Shown in pieces: positions 19,381 through 31,197 of a DNA stretch of 64,000 nt. A program made the translations under genes and the position numbers. The notes beneath the pieces were generated by a model. It did not search any database, was not told the origin of the DNA, and worked only from the letters and a program-made list of their open reading frames with translations. The stretch covers positions 62,001 to 126,000 of the forward strand of contig NZ_AJXU01000037.1 in NCBI RefSeq assembly GCF_000264315.1, read 5' to 3'. The stretch's first letter is position 1. Every line of letters begins with the position of its first letter. Origin of the DNA: Rhodanobacter fulvus Jip2. Its GTDB lineage: Bacteria > Pseudomonadota > Gammaproteobacteria > Xanthomonadales > Rhodanobacteraceae.

Positions 19381-20448
19381 ATGCCACCCAATTACTATAC
19401 CGGCCCCACCGGCCATTCCCACACGACCGACGTTCAGTCCGTTCAGACAGCCGTTTTGCTGGTCAACCTGGGCACGCCGACCGCGCCCACCGCGCAGGCG
19501 GTGCGACCCTATCTGGCGGAGTTCCTTGGCGACACACGGGTCATCGACTACCCGCGCTGGCTGTGGTGGCTGATTCTGCACGGGGTCATCCTGCGCACCC
19601 GACCGGCGCGTTCGGCGCATGCCTACGCGCGGATCTGGACCGAGCGCGGCTCGCCGCTGCGCTTCGAAAGCGAGGCCCTGGCGGCGGCATTGCAGGCCAA
19701 GCTGGAGCGTGAGCAACCGGGCACGCTGCGGGTGGCACTGGCGATGCGCTACGGCGAGCCCGCCGTGGCCGATACCATCGCGCAACTGCATCGCGAGGGT
19801 GTGCGCCGGCTGCTGGTGTTGCCGCTGTATCCGCAGTATTCGGCCACGTCCACCGGCTCGGTGATCGATGCGGTGGCCGACGCGATGAAGGCGATGCGCT
19901 GGCCGCCCGAACTGCGCCTGATCAACGATTATCACGACGATACGGGGCACATCGAAGCACTGGCACGGCGCATCGAACGCTGGTGGGCCGATAACGGTCG
20001 CGGCGACAAGCTGCTGCTGTCCTTCCACGGCATCCCGGAGCGCTACGTACGGCTGGGCGATCCCTACGCCGAGCAGTGCCAGGCCACCGCGCGCTTACTG
20101 CGCCAGCGCCTGCGGCTGGGCGAGAGCGAACTGCTGGTGAGTTTCCAGTCGCGGGTGGGCCGCGAGCGCTGGCTGCATCCCTACACCGACGCCACCGTGC
20201 GCCAGCTGGCGGCCGACGGCGTGAAGTGTCTCGACGTGGCCTGCCCCGGTTTCGCGGTGGATTGCCTGGAGACGCTGGAGGAAATCGCGATGCAGAACCG
20301 CGACTTCTTCCTCGCCGCCGGCGGCCAATCGCTGCGCTACATCCCCGCGCTGAACGACAGCCCCGAGCAGATCGACAGCCTGGCCGCGTTGCTGCGGCGC
20401 CATCTCCGCGGATGGCCGACATTCGCCAACGACGACGGCGCCGCGTGA
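19381..20448 (+). CDS. hemH: ferrochelatase
   Basis: A 355-residue enzyme that inserts Fe(II) into protoporphyrin IX, the last step of haem synthesis. Motifs include LLVNLGTPTAP, LYPQYSATSTGS, the catalytic His in LLSFHGIPERYV, and CPGFAVDCLETLEEI with the conserved Glu. The open frame extends far upstream, so the ATG at 19381 is chosen from family length; it has no strong ribosome-binding site. The stop overlaps the GTG of the next gene by four bases, suggesting co-translation with the hydrolase. Confidence 0.94.
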   Translation: MPPNYYTGPTGHSHTTDVQSVQTAVLLVNLGTPTAPTAQAVRPYLAEFLGDTRVIDYPRWLWWLILHGVILRTRPARSAHAYARIWTERGSPLRFESEALAAALQAKLEREQPGTLRVALAMRYGEPAVADTIAQLHREGVRRLLVLPLYPQYSATSTGSVIDAVADAMKAMRWPPELRLINDYHDDTGHIEALARRIERWWADNGRGDKLLLSFHGIPERYVRLGDPYAEQCQATARLLRQRLRLGESELLVSFQSRVGRERWLHPYTDATVRQLAADGVKCLDVACPGFAVDCLETLEEIAMQNRDFFLAAGGQSLRYIPALNDSPEQIDSLAALLRRHLRGWPTFANDDGAA

Positions 20449-21299
20449 TCGAACCGCGCGAACGGCGCATCGCGCTGCCGCACCTCACCCTCGCCGCACA
20501 GGTCTGGGGCGACGACGCGCTGCCGCCGCTGCTGGCCCTGCATGGCTGGCTCGACAATGCCGGCACCTATGCGCTGCTGGCGCCCCTGCTGGCCACGCGG
20601 TTCCAGGTGATCGCGCTGGATCTGCCCGGGCACGGGCACGCCGACCACATGGCGGCGGGCGCGCAGTATCACTATGTGGATTACGTGCGTACCGTGCTGG
20701 CCGCCGCCGATGCGCTGGGGCTGGATCGCTACAGTCTGCTGGGGCATTCGCTGGGCGCGGGCATTGCCTCGCTGGTGGCGGCGGCCGCGCCGTCGCGGAT
20801 CGAACGGCTGTGGCTGGTCGAGGGGCTGGGCCCGCTCGGCGACGATGGCACGCGTACGCTGCAACGCTTTCGCGAGGCGCTGGCGCAGGAACAACCACGC
20901 AAGCCGTTGCGGCTGTTCCGCAGCATCGACCAAGCCGTCGACGCACGCCAGATCGCCAGTGGTTTGCGCGGCGATCTGGCGCGACCGATCGTGACGCGCA
21001 GCCTCGCAGAGGTCGACGGCGGCTGGCGCTGGCGCAGTGATCCGCGCCTGACCCGGTCCAGCGCCACGCGACTGGCCGAATCGCAGGTACACGCCCTGCT
21101 GCAGGGCATCGCCTCACCCACCACACTGCTGCTGGCGCAACCATCGACGTCCTATTTGCCGACGGCGTTGATGCAGGCGCGCATCGACAGCGTCGATGGC
21201 ATCGTCGTCAGCCACATGGACGGCGGCCACCATCTCCACCTGGAACATCCCGCCGCCGTGGCGACCTGGATCAAGGCCGAGAACGGACCCGCGCGCTAG
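20445..21299 (+). CDS. alpha/beta hydrolase
   Basis: A 284-residue alpha/beta hydrolase. The oxyanion region is LLALHGWLDN, the nucleophile Ser sits in LLGHSLGAGI, and the C-terminal catalytic His is in the GGHHLHLEHP block. DLPGHGHAD is also typical of the family. The substrate is unknown. The GTG at 20445 overlaps the hemH stop (GTGA). An in-frame ATG at 20412 would add 11 mostly basic residues and is a possible alternative start. Confidence 0.85.
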   Translation: MIEPRERRIALPHLTLAAQVWGDDALPPLLALHGWLDNAGTYALLAPLLATRFQVIALDLPGHGHADHMAAGAQYHYVDYVRTVLAAADALGLDRYSLLGHSLGAGIASLVAAAAPSRIERLWLVEGLGPLGDDGTRTLQRFREALAQEQPRKPLRLFRSIDQAVDARQIASGLRGDLARPIVTRSLAEVDGGWRWRSDPRLTRSSATRLAESQVHALLQGIASPTTLLLAQPSTSYLPTALMQARIDSVDGIVVSHMDGGHHLHLEHPAAVATWIKAENGPAR

Positions 21300-21411
21300 C
21301 ATCGGTCACGATCGCCAGCGCACCTGAAGATGCCGCGGCATTCGACCGCGCATCGACACCCGGGCTGCAAGGATGCAGCGACTGGCACATGCCATCGCCG
21401 AGGGAGCCCTC

Positions 21412-22719
21412 ATGCCAAACCGTCCCACCGATGATCCGGACGCCCGCGCGAGCTGGCCCCATGTGCTGATCCTGGGCGGCGGCTTTGGCGGGCTCGCCGT
21501 GGCGCGGCGGCTGGCCGGCGCGCCGGTGCGCATGACGCTGGTGGACCGGTGCAACCATCACCTGTTTCAGCCGCTGCTGTACCAGGTGGCCACCGCCAGC
21601 CTGGCGGCACCCTCCATTGCCGCGCCCTTGCGGCAGATCCTGCGCCAGCAGCGCGATCTCACCGTGCTGCTCGATGAAGTCGTCGGCGTGGACACGTCGG
21701 CGCGCGAGGTCATGCTGGCCCACGGCACGCTGCACTACGACATCCTGGTGGTGGCGACCGGATCGACGCACGCCTACTTCGGCCACGACGAATGGGCGCC
21801 GTTCGCACCCGCGCTGAAGACACTGGACGATGCCTTCCTGATCCGCCGCCGCGTGTTGCTGGCGTTCGAACACGCCGAACGCGAAACCGATCCGGCGCGG
21901 CGTCAGGCCTGGCTGAATTTCGTAGTCGTGGGTGGCGGTTCCACCGGCGTCGAACTGGCGGGCACACTGGCCGAACTGGCACGACGCACCCTGCCGCGCG
22001 ATTTCCGCCGCAGCGACCCGCGCCGCGCCAGCGTGCGGTTGATCGAGGCCGGGCCGCGCCTGCTGCCCGCGTTCGACCCGCTGTTGTCGGAGCGCGCACG
22101 CCGTCAGCTGGAACGCCTGGGCGTGGCGGTTCACACCGGCACGGCAGTCACCGCCATCGACGCACATGGCGTGAACCTGGGCGATCAACGACTGCCGGCG
22201 CGCACCGTGCTGTGGGCCGCGGGCGTAGCGGCTTCGCCATTGGGACGCGTGCTGGGCGCGCCGCTGGATCGCGCCGGCCGGGTACAGGTTCGCCCCGACC
22301 TCAGCCTGCCGATGCATCCGGAGGTATTCGTCATCGGCGACCTGGCGGACGTGCAACAACCGGGTGGCAAACCGGTGCCCGGCGTGGCACCGGCGGCCAA
22401 GCAGATGGGTGAATATGTGGGCACGGCTATCCGCGCACGGCTCGACGGGAGCGACAGCCCCGCGCCATTCCGCTACCGCGACGCCGGCTCGCTGGCCACG
22501 ATAGGCCGCATGGCCGCGGTGGCCCAGTTTGGCCGTCTGAAACTGTCGGGCTTTGTGGCGTGGGCGGTGTGGCTGCTGGCGCACATCTATTTTCTGATCG
22601 GCTTCCGCAACCGGCTGGTGGTGATGCTGGACTGGGCGTGGGCATACTGGACCCACGAACGCCACGCCCGCATCGTCAGCGGCCGCGATGAAGCGGACGA
22701 AACGCCGGAAAATCGCTGA
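21412..22719 (+). CDS. ndh: type II NADH dehydrogenase (NDH-2)
   Basis: A 435-residue membrane-associated flavoprotein that passes electrons from NADH to quinone without proton pumping. It has two dinucleotide-binding motifs, LILGGGFGGLAVARRL for FAD and VVVGGGSTGVELAG for NADH. The VFVIGDLADV flavin-contact segment and the C-terminal hydrophobic anchor (FVAWAVWLLAHIYFLIGF) are also present. The ATG at 21412 is preceded by GAGGGAG and is preferred over the upstream in-frame ATG at 21373. A factor-independent terminator follows. Confidence 0.92.
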   Translation: MPNRPTDDPDARASWPHVLILGGGFGGLAVARRLAGAPVRMTLVDRCNHHLFQPLLYQVATASLAAPSIAAPLRQILRQQRDLTVLLDEVVGVDTSAREVMLAHGTLHYDILVVATGSTHAYFGHDEWAPFAPALKTLDDAFLIRRRVLLAFEHAERETDPARRQAWLNFVVVGGGSTGVELAGTLAELARRTLPRDFRRSDPRRASVRLIEAGPRLLPAFDPLLSERARRQLERLGVAVHTGTAVTAIDAHGVNLGDQRLPARTVLWAAGVAASPLGRVLGAPLDRAGRVQVRPDLSLPMHPEVFVIGDLADVQQPGGKPVPGVAPAAKQMGEYVGTAIRARLDGSDSPAPFRYRDAGSLATIGRMAAVAQFGRLKLSGFVAWAVWLLAHIYFLIGFRNRLVVMLDWAWAYWTHERHARIVSGRDEADETPENR

Positions 22720-22756
22720 TTTTCGGGCCTGGATCGCTCAACCGTCACCAACGCAA

Positions 22757-22780
22757 ACGGCCCCTTGCGGGGCCGTCTTT
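22757..22780. terminator. bidirectional intrinsic terminator, ndh/rpoH
   Basis: Stem ACGGCCCC (22757-22764) and GGGGCCGT (22769-22776) with loop TTGC, followed by CTTT on the + strand. It lies between the convergent ends of ndh and rpoH and can serve both; on the minus strand it is followed by TTTGCGT. Confidence 0.8.
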
Positions 22781-22798
22781 CGGTGCACTGCGCCGCGA

Positions 22799-23659
<861 letters not shown>

Positions 23660-23688
23660 GGTTGGAACCTCCAGAATGGCAACAAAGT

Positions 23689-23715
23689 TTAGCACTCGGT
23701 GGGTTGGAGTGCTAA
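23689..23715. promoter_or_regulatory. perfect CIRCE operator (HrcA site) in the rpoH leader
   Basis: TTAGCACTC (23689-23697), a 9-base spacer, then GAGTGCTAA (23707-23715). This matches the CIRCE consensus at every arm position and in spacing. CIRCE is bound by the heat-shock repressor HrcA, normally at groESL and hrcA/dnaK operons. Here it starts 29 bases before the rpoH start codon, a position compatible with blocking the promoter or early elongation. Two TCCGGA palindromes lie just beyond it at about 23717-23735. Confidence 0.88.
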
Positions 23716-23893
23716 GTCCGGACATTGGTTCCGGACCTTTAATGAACTAGATGGTACATATATTGGCGGACGTTGTCCATCTGCCGAGTTCTTCGCTGCC
23801 AGTCTGGCGAGGGTTACGTTCAAAACGCGTCATGCCTGCGTGCCTGGCGTCTTTGCACCACGCACCGTTCGACCGCGCGAAAGCGGGCGCGGC

Positions 23894-23922
23894 TTGACAG
23901 CATGCAACCGGCGCGACCATTC
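23894..23922 (+). promoter_or_regulatory. candidate sigma-70 promoter of the thi operon
   Basis: A perfect -35 hexamer TTGACA at 23894-23899 lies about 35 bases before the riboswitch. The -10 region around 23916-23922 is poor (ACCATT), so the exact start site is uncertain. Confidence 0.45.
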
Positions 23923-23933
23923 TGCCGGCCATT

Positions 23934-25937
<2,004 letters not shown>

Positions 25938-25942
25938 ACGCC

Positions 25943-26932
25943 ATGCGCGTCACCGTCATTGGCGCGGGTGTGGCCGGACTGGTCACGGCCATCGAACTGG
26001 CCAGCCGCGGCGCCCGGGTGGAGATCGTGGAACGCGGCGCAGGTCCGGGCGCGCAGGCCTGCGCCTGGTTTGCCGGCGGCATGCTGGCGCCGTGGTGCGA
26101 ACAGGCCACCGCCGAACCGCCGGTGGCGGCGTTGGGCGCCGCTTCCATCACGTGGTGGCAGCGCCATTTCACCGATACCGTGCAGCGCGGCACGCTGGTG
26201 GTCGCCGCCACCCGCGATGCCGGCGAACTGGAGTTGTTCGGCCGCCGCACCGAGCGGTTCGAAGCAGCCGACGCCGCCCTTATCGGCGCACTCGAACCGG
26301 ATCTGGCGGGACGGTTTCACCGCGGCCTGTTCTTTCCCGACGAGGCGCACCTGGACCCGCGCCGCGCGCTGCAGGCCTTGACGGCGCAACTGGATGCGAT
26401 GGGCGTGACGATCCGCTACGGCGTGGACGCCGATGTGGAACGGGTGGTGGCGGACCGGGTGATCGATTGCCGCGGCATCGCCGCGCACGACACGCTGGAG
26501 GAGCTACGCGGCGTGCGGGGCGAAATGATCATGCTGCGCGCACCGGACATCCATCTCACGCGCCCCGTGCGTCTGCTGCATCCGCGCTTCGGGATATACG
26601 TGATCCCGCGCGGCCAGGGCGTCTTCATGCTGGGGGGCACCTTGCTGGAAAGCAGCAGCCATGGCCCGGTCACCGTGCGTTCGGCGATGGATCTGCTCAA
26701 CGCCGCCTACGCGCTGCACCCGGCGTTTGCCGAAGCGCAGATCCTGGAGCTGGGTGTGGGCGTGCGCCCCGCCTTTCCCGACAACCTGCCGCGCGTGTTC
26801 CGCCGCGGCAACGTCATCCACGTCAACGGCCTCTATCGCCACGGCTTCCTGCTTTCGCCCGCGATGGCGCAGCAGGCCGTGCAGATGGCGCTGGCCAACA
26901 CCCCGGAGGCAAGCGCATGCATATCCTCGTGA
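25943..26932 (+). CDS. thiO: FAD-dependent glycine oxidase ThiO
   Basis: A 329-residue D-amino-acid-oxidase-family flavoprotein. The FAD-binding motif is VTVIGAGVAGLVTAIELA and the C-terminal region includes VGVRPAFPDNLPRV and HVNGLYRHGFLLSPA. In thiamine synthesis ThiO oxidises glycine to the imine used by ThiG for the thiazole ring. The gene starts 5 bases after thiC and its end overlaps thiS by 16 bases, which places it firmly in the thiazole module. Confidence 0.92.
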   Translation: MRVTVIGAGVAGLVTAIELASRGARVEIVERGAGPGAQACAWFAGGMLAPWCEQATAEPPVAALGAASITWWQRHFTDTVQRGTLVVAATRDAGELELFGRRTERFEAADAALIGALEPDLAGRFHRGLFFPDEAHLDPRRALQALTAQLDAMGVTIRYGVDADVERVVADRVIDCRGIAAHDTLEELRGVRGEMIMLRAPDIHLTRPVRLLHPRFGIYVIPRGQGVFMLGGTLLESSSHGPVTVRSAMDLLNAAYALHPAFAEAQILELGVGVRPAFPDNLPRVFRRGNVIHVNGLYRHGFLLSPAMAQQAVQMALANTPEASACISS

Positions 26933-27114
26933 ACGGCGCCGCGCACGACGTGTGCGCCACCACCCTGGCGCAGGCACTGGACGCGCTCGGTTATCGGCGA
27001 GCCATCGTGGCCACCGCGCTCAACGGCGCGTTCGTGCCCACGGATCATCGCGACACCACCGCGCTGGCCGAAGGCGATGCGCTGGAGATTCTCGCCCCGA
27101 TGCAGGGCGGTTGA
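26917..27114 (+). CDS. thiS: thiamine biosynthesis sulfur carrier ThiS
   Basis: A 65-residue ubiquitin-like protein ending in the essential Gly-Gly (APMQGG), which is adenylated by ThiF and then carries sulfur as a thiocarboxylate to ThiG. It overlaps the thiO 3' end in another frame and is followed 3 bases later by thiG. Confidence 0.93.
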   Translation: MHILVNGAAHDVCATTLAQALDALGYRRAIVATALNGAFVPTDHRDTTALAEGDALEILAPMQGG

Positions 27115-27117
27115 GCC

Positions 27118-27888
27118 ATGAATCTCTATGGCATCGAACTGACATCGCGCCTGCTGCTGGGCAGCGCCCGCTATCCCTCGCCGGCGATGCTGGCCGATGC
27201 GGTGCGCGCGTCGGGCACCGAGGTGGTCACCGTGTCGCTGCGGCGCGAATCGGGCGGACAACGCAGCGGGCAGGGTTTTTGGTCGCTGATCCGCGATCTG
27301 GGCGTGCGCGTGCTGCCGAATACGGCCGGTTGCCATTCGGCGAAGGAAGCGGTGACCACCGCGCGGATGGCGCGCGACATCTTCCAGACGCCGTGGATCA
27401 AGCTGGAAGTGATCGGCGACGCCGACACGCTGCAGCCGGATGTGTTCGACCTGGTCGAGGCGGCGGCCGAGTTGTGCGCCGACGGCTTCGAGGTGTTTCC
27501 GTACACCACCGACGATCTGGTCGTGGCCGACCGGCTGCTGCAGGCGGGTTGTCGCGTGCTGATGCCGTGGGGCGCACCGATCGGCAGCGGGCGCGGGTTG
27601 AACAACCGCTTCGGCCTGCGCACCTTGCGCGCGCACTTTCCCGACGTGCCGCTGATCATCGACGCCGGCATCGGCCGGCCATCGCACGCGGTGGAAGCGA
27701 TGGAGCTGGGTTTCGATGGCGTGCTGCTGAATACCGCGGTGGCGCTGGCCGGCGATCCGGTGGCGATGGCCGCCGCGTTCGCCCGCGCGATCGAAGCGGG
27801 GCGCGCGGGTTTCGAGGCCCAGCCGATGGCGCCGCGCGACCTCGCCGAACCCTCCACGCCGATCACCGGCAAGGCGTGGCTGGCGTGA
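27118..27888 (+). CDS. thiG: thiazole synthase ThiG
   Basis: A 256-residue TIM-barrel enzyme that builds the thiazole phosphate from deoxyxylulose 5-phosphate, the ThiO-derived imine and ThiS-bound sulfur. The Schiff-base Lys lies in [34 protein letters not shown] and [17 protein letters not shown] are family hallmarks. The stop overlaps the thiE GTG start as GTGA. Confidence 0.96.
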   Translation: MNLYGIELTSRLLLGSARYPSPAMLADAVRASGTEVVTVSLRRESGGQRSGQGFWSLIRDLGVRVLPNTAGCHSAKEAVTTARMARDIFQTPWIKLEVIGDADTLQPDVFDLVEAAAELCADGFEVFPYTTDDLVVADRLLQAGCRVLMPWGAPIGSGRGLNNRFGLRTLRAHFPDVPLIIDAGIGRPSHAVEAMELGFDGVLLNTAVALAGDPVAMAAAFARAIEAGRAGFEAQPMAPRDLAEPSTPITGKAWLA

Positions 27889-28493
27889 TCGCGTTGCCCC
27901 CGTTCTACCCCATCGTGGACAGCGCCGAATGGGTCGGCCGGCTGGCACCGCTCGGCATCGAGCTGGTGCAGCTGCGGCTCAAGGCACAGCCCGCGGAGGT
28001 GATTCGCCGCGAGGTTCGCGCCGCGCTGGCGGTCTGTCGCTGGCAGGGAGTGCAACTGGTGGTCAACGACCATTGGCAGATCGCGCTGGACGAAGGCGCC
28101 GACTTCATCCACCTCGGCCAGCAGGACTTGCTCGACGCGGATCTGAAGGCGATCCGCGGGCACGGCATGCGGCTGGGCATCAGCACCCACGACCATGCCG
28201 AACTGGATCGCGCACTGGCGGCATCACCCGACTACGTGGCGCTGGGGCCGATCTATGACACCACGCTCAAGCAGATGCCGTGGGCGCCGCAGGGCCTGCC
28301 GCGCATCGCCGAGTGGAAGCGGCTGATCGGCGATCGACCGCTGGTGGCGATCGGCGGCATCACGCTGGAGCGCGCCGCCGGCTGTTTCGATGCGGGCGCC
28401 GACAGCATCGCCACCATCGGCGACGTGACCGGCCACGCCGACCCGCTGGCACGCGCGGCGGCATGGCTCACCGCGACGGCAGCGCACCCATGA
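27885..28493 (+). CDS. thiE: thiamine phosphate synthase ThiE
   Basis: A 202-residue TIM-barrel enzyme that joins hydroxymethylpyrimidine diphosphate with thiazole phosphate. Recognisable blocks are [38 protein letters not shown] and the phosphate-binding [12 protein letters not shown]. The GTG at 27885 overlaps the thiG stop, and no upstream start in this frame fits the family N-terminus. Its own stop overlaps the thiF start. Confidence 0.93.
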   Translation: MIALPPFYPIVDSAEWVGRLAPLGIELVQLRLKAQPAEVIRREVRAALAVCRWQGVQLVVNDHWQIALDEGADFIHLGQQDLLDADLKAIRGHGMRLGISTHDHAELDRALAASPDYVALGPIYDTTLKQMPWAPQGLPRIAEWKRLIGDRPLVAIGGITLERAAGCFDAGADSIATIGDVTGHADPLARAAAWLTATAAHP

Positions 28494-29476
28494 GCGACCG
28501 TTACGCGCGCCAGATCGTGCTGCCCCATGTCGGCGAGGCGGGCCAGGCGCGGTTGTCGGCCGCACATGTGCTGGTGATCGGTGCAGGTGGCCTGGGCTGT
28601 CCGGTGCTGCAGTATCTGGCGGGCGCCGGCGTCGGTCGGATCACCGTGATCGATCACGATGACGTCGAGGAGAGCAACCTGCATCGGCAGCCGCTGTATG
28701 CGATGGCCGATGTTGGTTCATTCAAGGCGCGGGCGGCGCGCGCCGCCCTGTTGCGGCTCAACCCGACCATCGCCGTGGACGCGCTGACACAGCAGCTGAC
28801 CCCGGCCAACGCGGCGGCGCTGGTGGCCGGCGTCGATAGCGTCGTCGACGCCTCCGACAGTCTCGCCGTTACCTACACCGTGAGCGACGCCTGCCTGCAG
28901 CAAAACACCCCGCTGATCAGCGCGTCCGCCGTGGGCCTGGCCGGTTACGTCGGTGGCTTTTGCGGCGGCGCCCCCAGCTATCGCGCCGTGTTTCCCGACA
29001 TGCCCGCACGCGCGGCCAGTTGCAGCAGCGCCGGCGTGCTGGGCAGTCTGGTTGGCATGATCGGCAGCCTGCAGGCGCAATGCGTGCTGCAACTGCTGCT
29101 GGGCATCGCGCCCTCGCCGCTGGGGCGACTGCTGAGTTTCGATGCGAGCCGTCTGGCGTTCGGTGGTTTCGACTTCCACGAGGCGAGCGAACCGGAAGGC
29201 GACGCGTTGCGCTTCATCGACGTCGGCGATGTGGTGCGGGACGACCTGGTGATCGACCTGCGCAGCCTGGACGAAGCCCCGGTATCGCCGCTGGCCGCGG
29301 CCCTGCGTTTCACCCCGGAGCACATCGACGCCTTCATCGGCGCCCATCCGCCCACGACGCGCCGCGTAGTGTTGTGCTGTCACAGCGGCGTGCGCGCATG
29401 GCGCATCGGTCGACAATTGCAGTCGCGCGGCTACGCCAACCTGGCCCTGGCGACGCTCGCCAGGGTGTCGGCATGA
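28490..29476 (+). CDS. thiF: ThiF-type adenylyltransferase fused to a rhodanese domain
   Basis: A 328-residue E1-like protein. Residues 1-235 form the ThiF/MoeB adenylation domain (VIGAGGLGCPVLQYLAGAGVG, DDVEESNLHRQ, VVDASDS). The reactive Cys equivalent is C178 in ASCSSAGVLG. Residues about 245-328 form a rhodanese-like domain with active-site loop CHSGVR (C297). It adenylates ThiS and may deliver sulfur itself. The zinc-binding CxxC pairs are missing: the first reads SYRA and the second is absent. MoeB-like activity on MoaD cannot be ruled out, but the operon position favours ThiS. Confidence 0.88.
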   Translation: MSDRYARQIVLPHVGEAGQARLSAAHVLVIGAGGLGCPVLQYLAGAGVGRITVIDHDDVEESNLHRQPLYAMADVGSFKARAARAALLRLNPTIAVDALTQQLTPANAAALVAGVDSVVDASDSLAVTYTVSDACLQQNTPLISASAVGLAGYVGGFCGGAPSYRAVFPDMPARAASCSSAGVLGSLVGMIGSLQAQCVLQLLLGIAPSPLGRLLSFDASRLAFGGFDFHEASEPEGDALRFIDVGDVVRDDLVIDLRSLDEAPVSPLAAALRFTPEHIDAFIGAHPPTTRRVVLCCHSGVRAWRIGRQLQSRGYANLALATLARVSA

Positions 29477-30219
29477 CACAGGTACTGTCCATCGCCGGCT
29501 CCGACTCCTGCGGTGGCGCCGGCCTGCAGGCGGATCTGAAAACGTTCGCCGCCTTCGGCGTCGACGGCGCCACCGTGGTGACCGCCGTCACCGCCCAGAA
29601 CACCGCCGGCGTGCGCGCCATCGCGCCCATGTCCGCGGCGATGGTGCAGGCGCAGATGGACGCGGTATTCGAGGAGATGACCATCGACGCCGTGAAGCTG
29701 GGCATGCTGGTCAACGCGGATATCGTGGCCACGGTCGCGCAGCAACTTGAATGCCGGCGGCCAGCGTTCGTGGTGCTCGACCCGGTGTTGCTCGCCACCT
29801 CCGGGGCGCAGCTGCTGGAAGCCGCAGCGGTGGATCTGCTGCGCACGCGGCTGTTGCCGCTGGCCGATTGCCTCACCCCCAATCTGGCCGAAGCCGCCGC
29901 ACTGCTGGACGCGCCGCACGCAACGGACGAGGTGGAGATGGCGCGGCAAGGGCGTGCGCTGCTCTCGCTGGGGCCGCGATCGGTGTTGATGAAGGGCGGC
30001 CATGCTGCCCTGCCCGAAGCGGTCGACCTTCTGGTCACCGCGCGCGGCATACAACGCTTCGCCGCGCCGTGGGTGGCCACCACCCGCCTGCACGGAACCG
30101 GCTGCATGCTCGCAGCCGGCATTGCGGCCGGGCTGGCGAAAGCATGTCCGCTGCACGAGGCGGTTGATCGCGCCCGGCAGCATCTGCGCCAGGTGCTGAT
30201 CCAGCGGGCGCGATGCTGA
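29473..30219 (+). CDS. thiD: hydroxymethylpyrimidine (phosphate) kinase ThiD
   Basis: A 248-residue ribokinase-fold enzyme that phosphorylates hydroxymethylpyrimidine phosphate to the diphosphate. SIAGSDSCGGAGLQADLKTF at the N-terminus is diagnostic, with TAVTAQNTAGV, DPVLLATSG, LTPNLAEA, and the catalytic GTGCMLAAGIAAGLA anion hole. It overlaps the thiF stop (ATGA) and is the last gene of the operon. A bifunctional ThiDE is excluded because ThiE is encoded separately upstream. Confidence 0.95.
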   Translation: MTQVLSIAGSDSCGGAGLQADLKTFAAFGVDGATVVTAVTAQNTAGVRAIAPMSAAMVQAQMDAVFEEMTIDAVKLGMLVNADIVATVAQQLECRRPAFVVLDPVLLATSGAQLLEAAAVDLLRTRLLPLADCLTPNLAEAAALLDAPHATDEVEMARQGRALLSLGPRSVLMKGGHAALPEAVDLLVTARGIQRFAAPWVATTRLHGTGCMLAAGIAAGLAKACPLHEAVDRARQHLRQVLIQRARC

Positions 30220-30325
30220 CGGCCCGACATCTGCTGCGCCGCGCGTTTCCCCGCCAATCGGCGCCCGATACAATGATTTGCGCATCGAACGCGCTCTTCC
30301 CTCCACTGCGTCCAGGCGGCATCCC

Positions 30326-31000
30326 GTGATCCTTTGCGTACCCAACGTGTTGACGGCCGACGAGCTCGGCGTCCTTCGCAGCGAACTGCGCGATGCGTCG
30401 TTCACCGACGGCGCGCGCACCGCGGGTTGGTCGGCGCGGGAGGTGAAGAAGAACCTGCAAGCCAGCGACGACAACCCGCATCAGGAGCGTTTGCGCGACA
30501 TGGTGCGCAGCGCCTTCATGCGCAATGGCATGCTGCAGACGGCGCTGCTGCCATCGGCATCGACGCTGCCGCTGTTCAACCGCTACGACATCGGCATGCA
30601 GTACGGGCAGCACGTCGACGCGCCGGTGATGGGCGGCATGGGCAATGCGGTGCGCACCGACGTGGCGATCACGCTGTTCATTTCCGAGCCCACGAGCTAC
30701 GACGGCGGCGAGCTGATGATCGATTCCGGCGGCATGGAATACGCGTTCAAGCTCGATGCCGGTGCCGCCATCGCCTACCCCGCCAATTCGCTGCATCACG
30801 TGACCCCGGTGACGCGCGGCAGTCGCCAGGCGGCGATCATCTGGGTGCAAAGCCTGGTGCGCGACCCGGCACGGCGGGAATTGCTGTGGGATCTGGAAAA
30901 CGCCAAACGGCAGCTCTTCGGCCGCGAAGGGAAGAGCGTCACCTTCGACACGGTCAGCCGATCCCACGCGAACTTGCTGCGCATGTGGGCGGACGTCTAG
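30326..31000 (+). CDS. PKHD-type Fe(II)/2-oxoglutarate hydroxylase (YbiX/PiuC-like)
   Basis: A 224-residue non-haem iron dioxygenase of the PKHD family, related to E. coli YbiX and Pseudomonas PiuC, which are linked to iron uptake. Iron ligands are seen in YGQHVDAPV (His, Asp) and NSLHHVTPVTRG (His), with the Arg that binds 2-oxoglutarate just after. PLFNRYDIGMQYG and SYDGGELMI are family blocks. The GTG at 30326 matches the family N-terminus (VILCVPNVLTADE); an upstream ATG at 30278 is less likely. Confidence 0.88.
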   Translation: MILCVPNVLTADELGVLRSELRDASFTDGARTAGWSAREVKKNLQASDDNPHQERLRDMVRSAFMRNGMLQTALLPSASTLPLFNRYDIGMQYGQHVDAPVMGGMGNAVRTDVAITLFISEPTSYDGGELMIDSGGMEYAFKLDAGAAIAYPANSLHHVTPVTRGSRQAAIIWVQSLVRDPARRELLWDLENAKRQLFGREGKSVTFDTVSRSHANLLRMWADV

Positions 31001-31049
31001 ACGCCGGGGCGGTCAAACGCCAGAAACGGGAAACAGTGCGGCTCGCGCT

Positions 31050-31127
31050 GTGGGAGCGACTTCAGTCGCGAAGCTCCTGTTTTTTTGGCAATGAAGCGAA
31101 GAGCATCGCGACTGAAGTCGCTCCCAC
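31050..31127. repeat. REP-like 22-bp perfect inverted repeat
   Basis: Arms at 31050-31071 (GTGGGAGCGACTTCAGTCGC plus GA) and 31106-31127 are perfect reverse complements, separated by 34 bases that include a run of seven T. Each arm also folds on itself (GCGACT/AGTCGC). This GTGGGAGCGAC type of extragenic palindrome is common in xanthomonads and pseudomonads. It lies between the convergent PKHD dioxygenase and ung genes and may also act as a terminator. Confidence 0.85.
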
Positions 31128-31197
31128 CGGTCGGCGCTGCGGTTGAGGGCACGGGGAGATGAACTCGTCGAGTTTTCCACGCGCGCAGCACGCGCCA

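Noticed and set aside
23660-23725. Longer rpoH beginning at the ATG at 23725
   Set aside because: It would translate through the CIRCE element; the ATG at 23659 has GGAGG at proper spacing and gives the family length.
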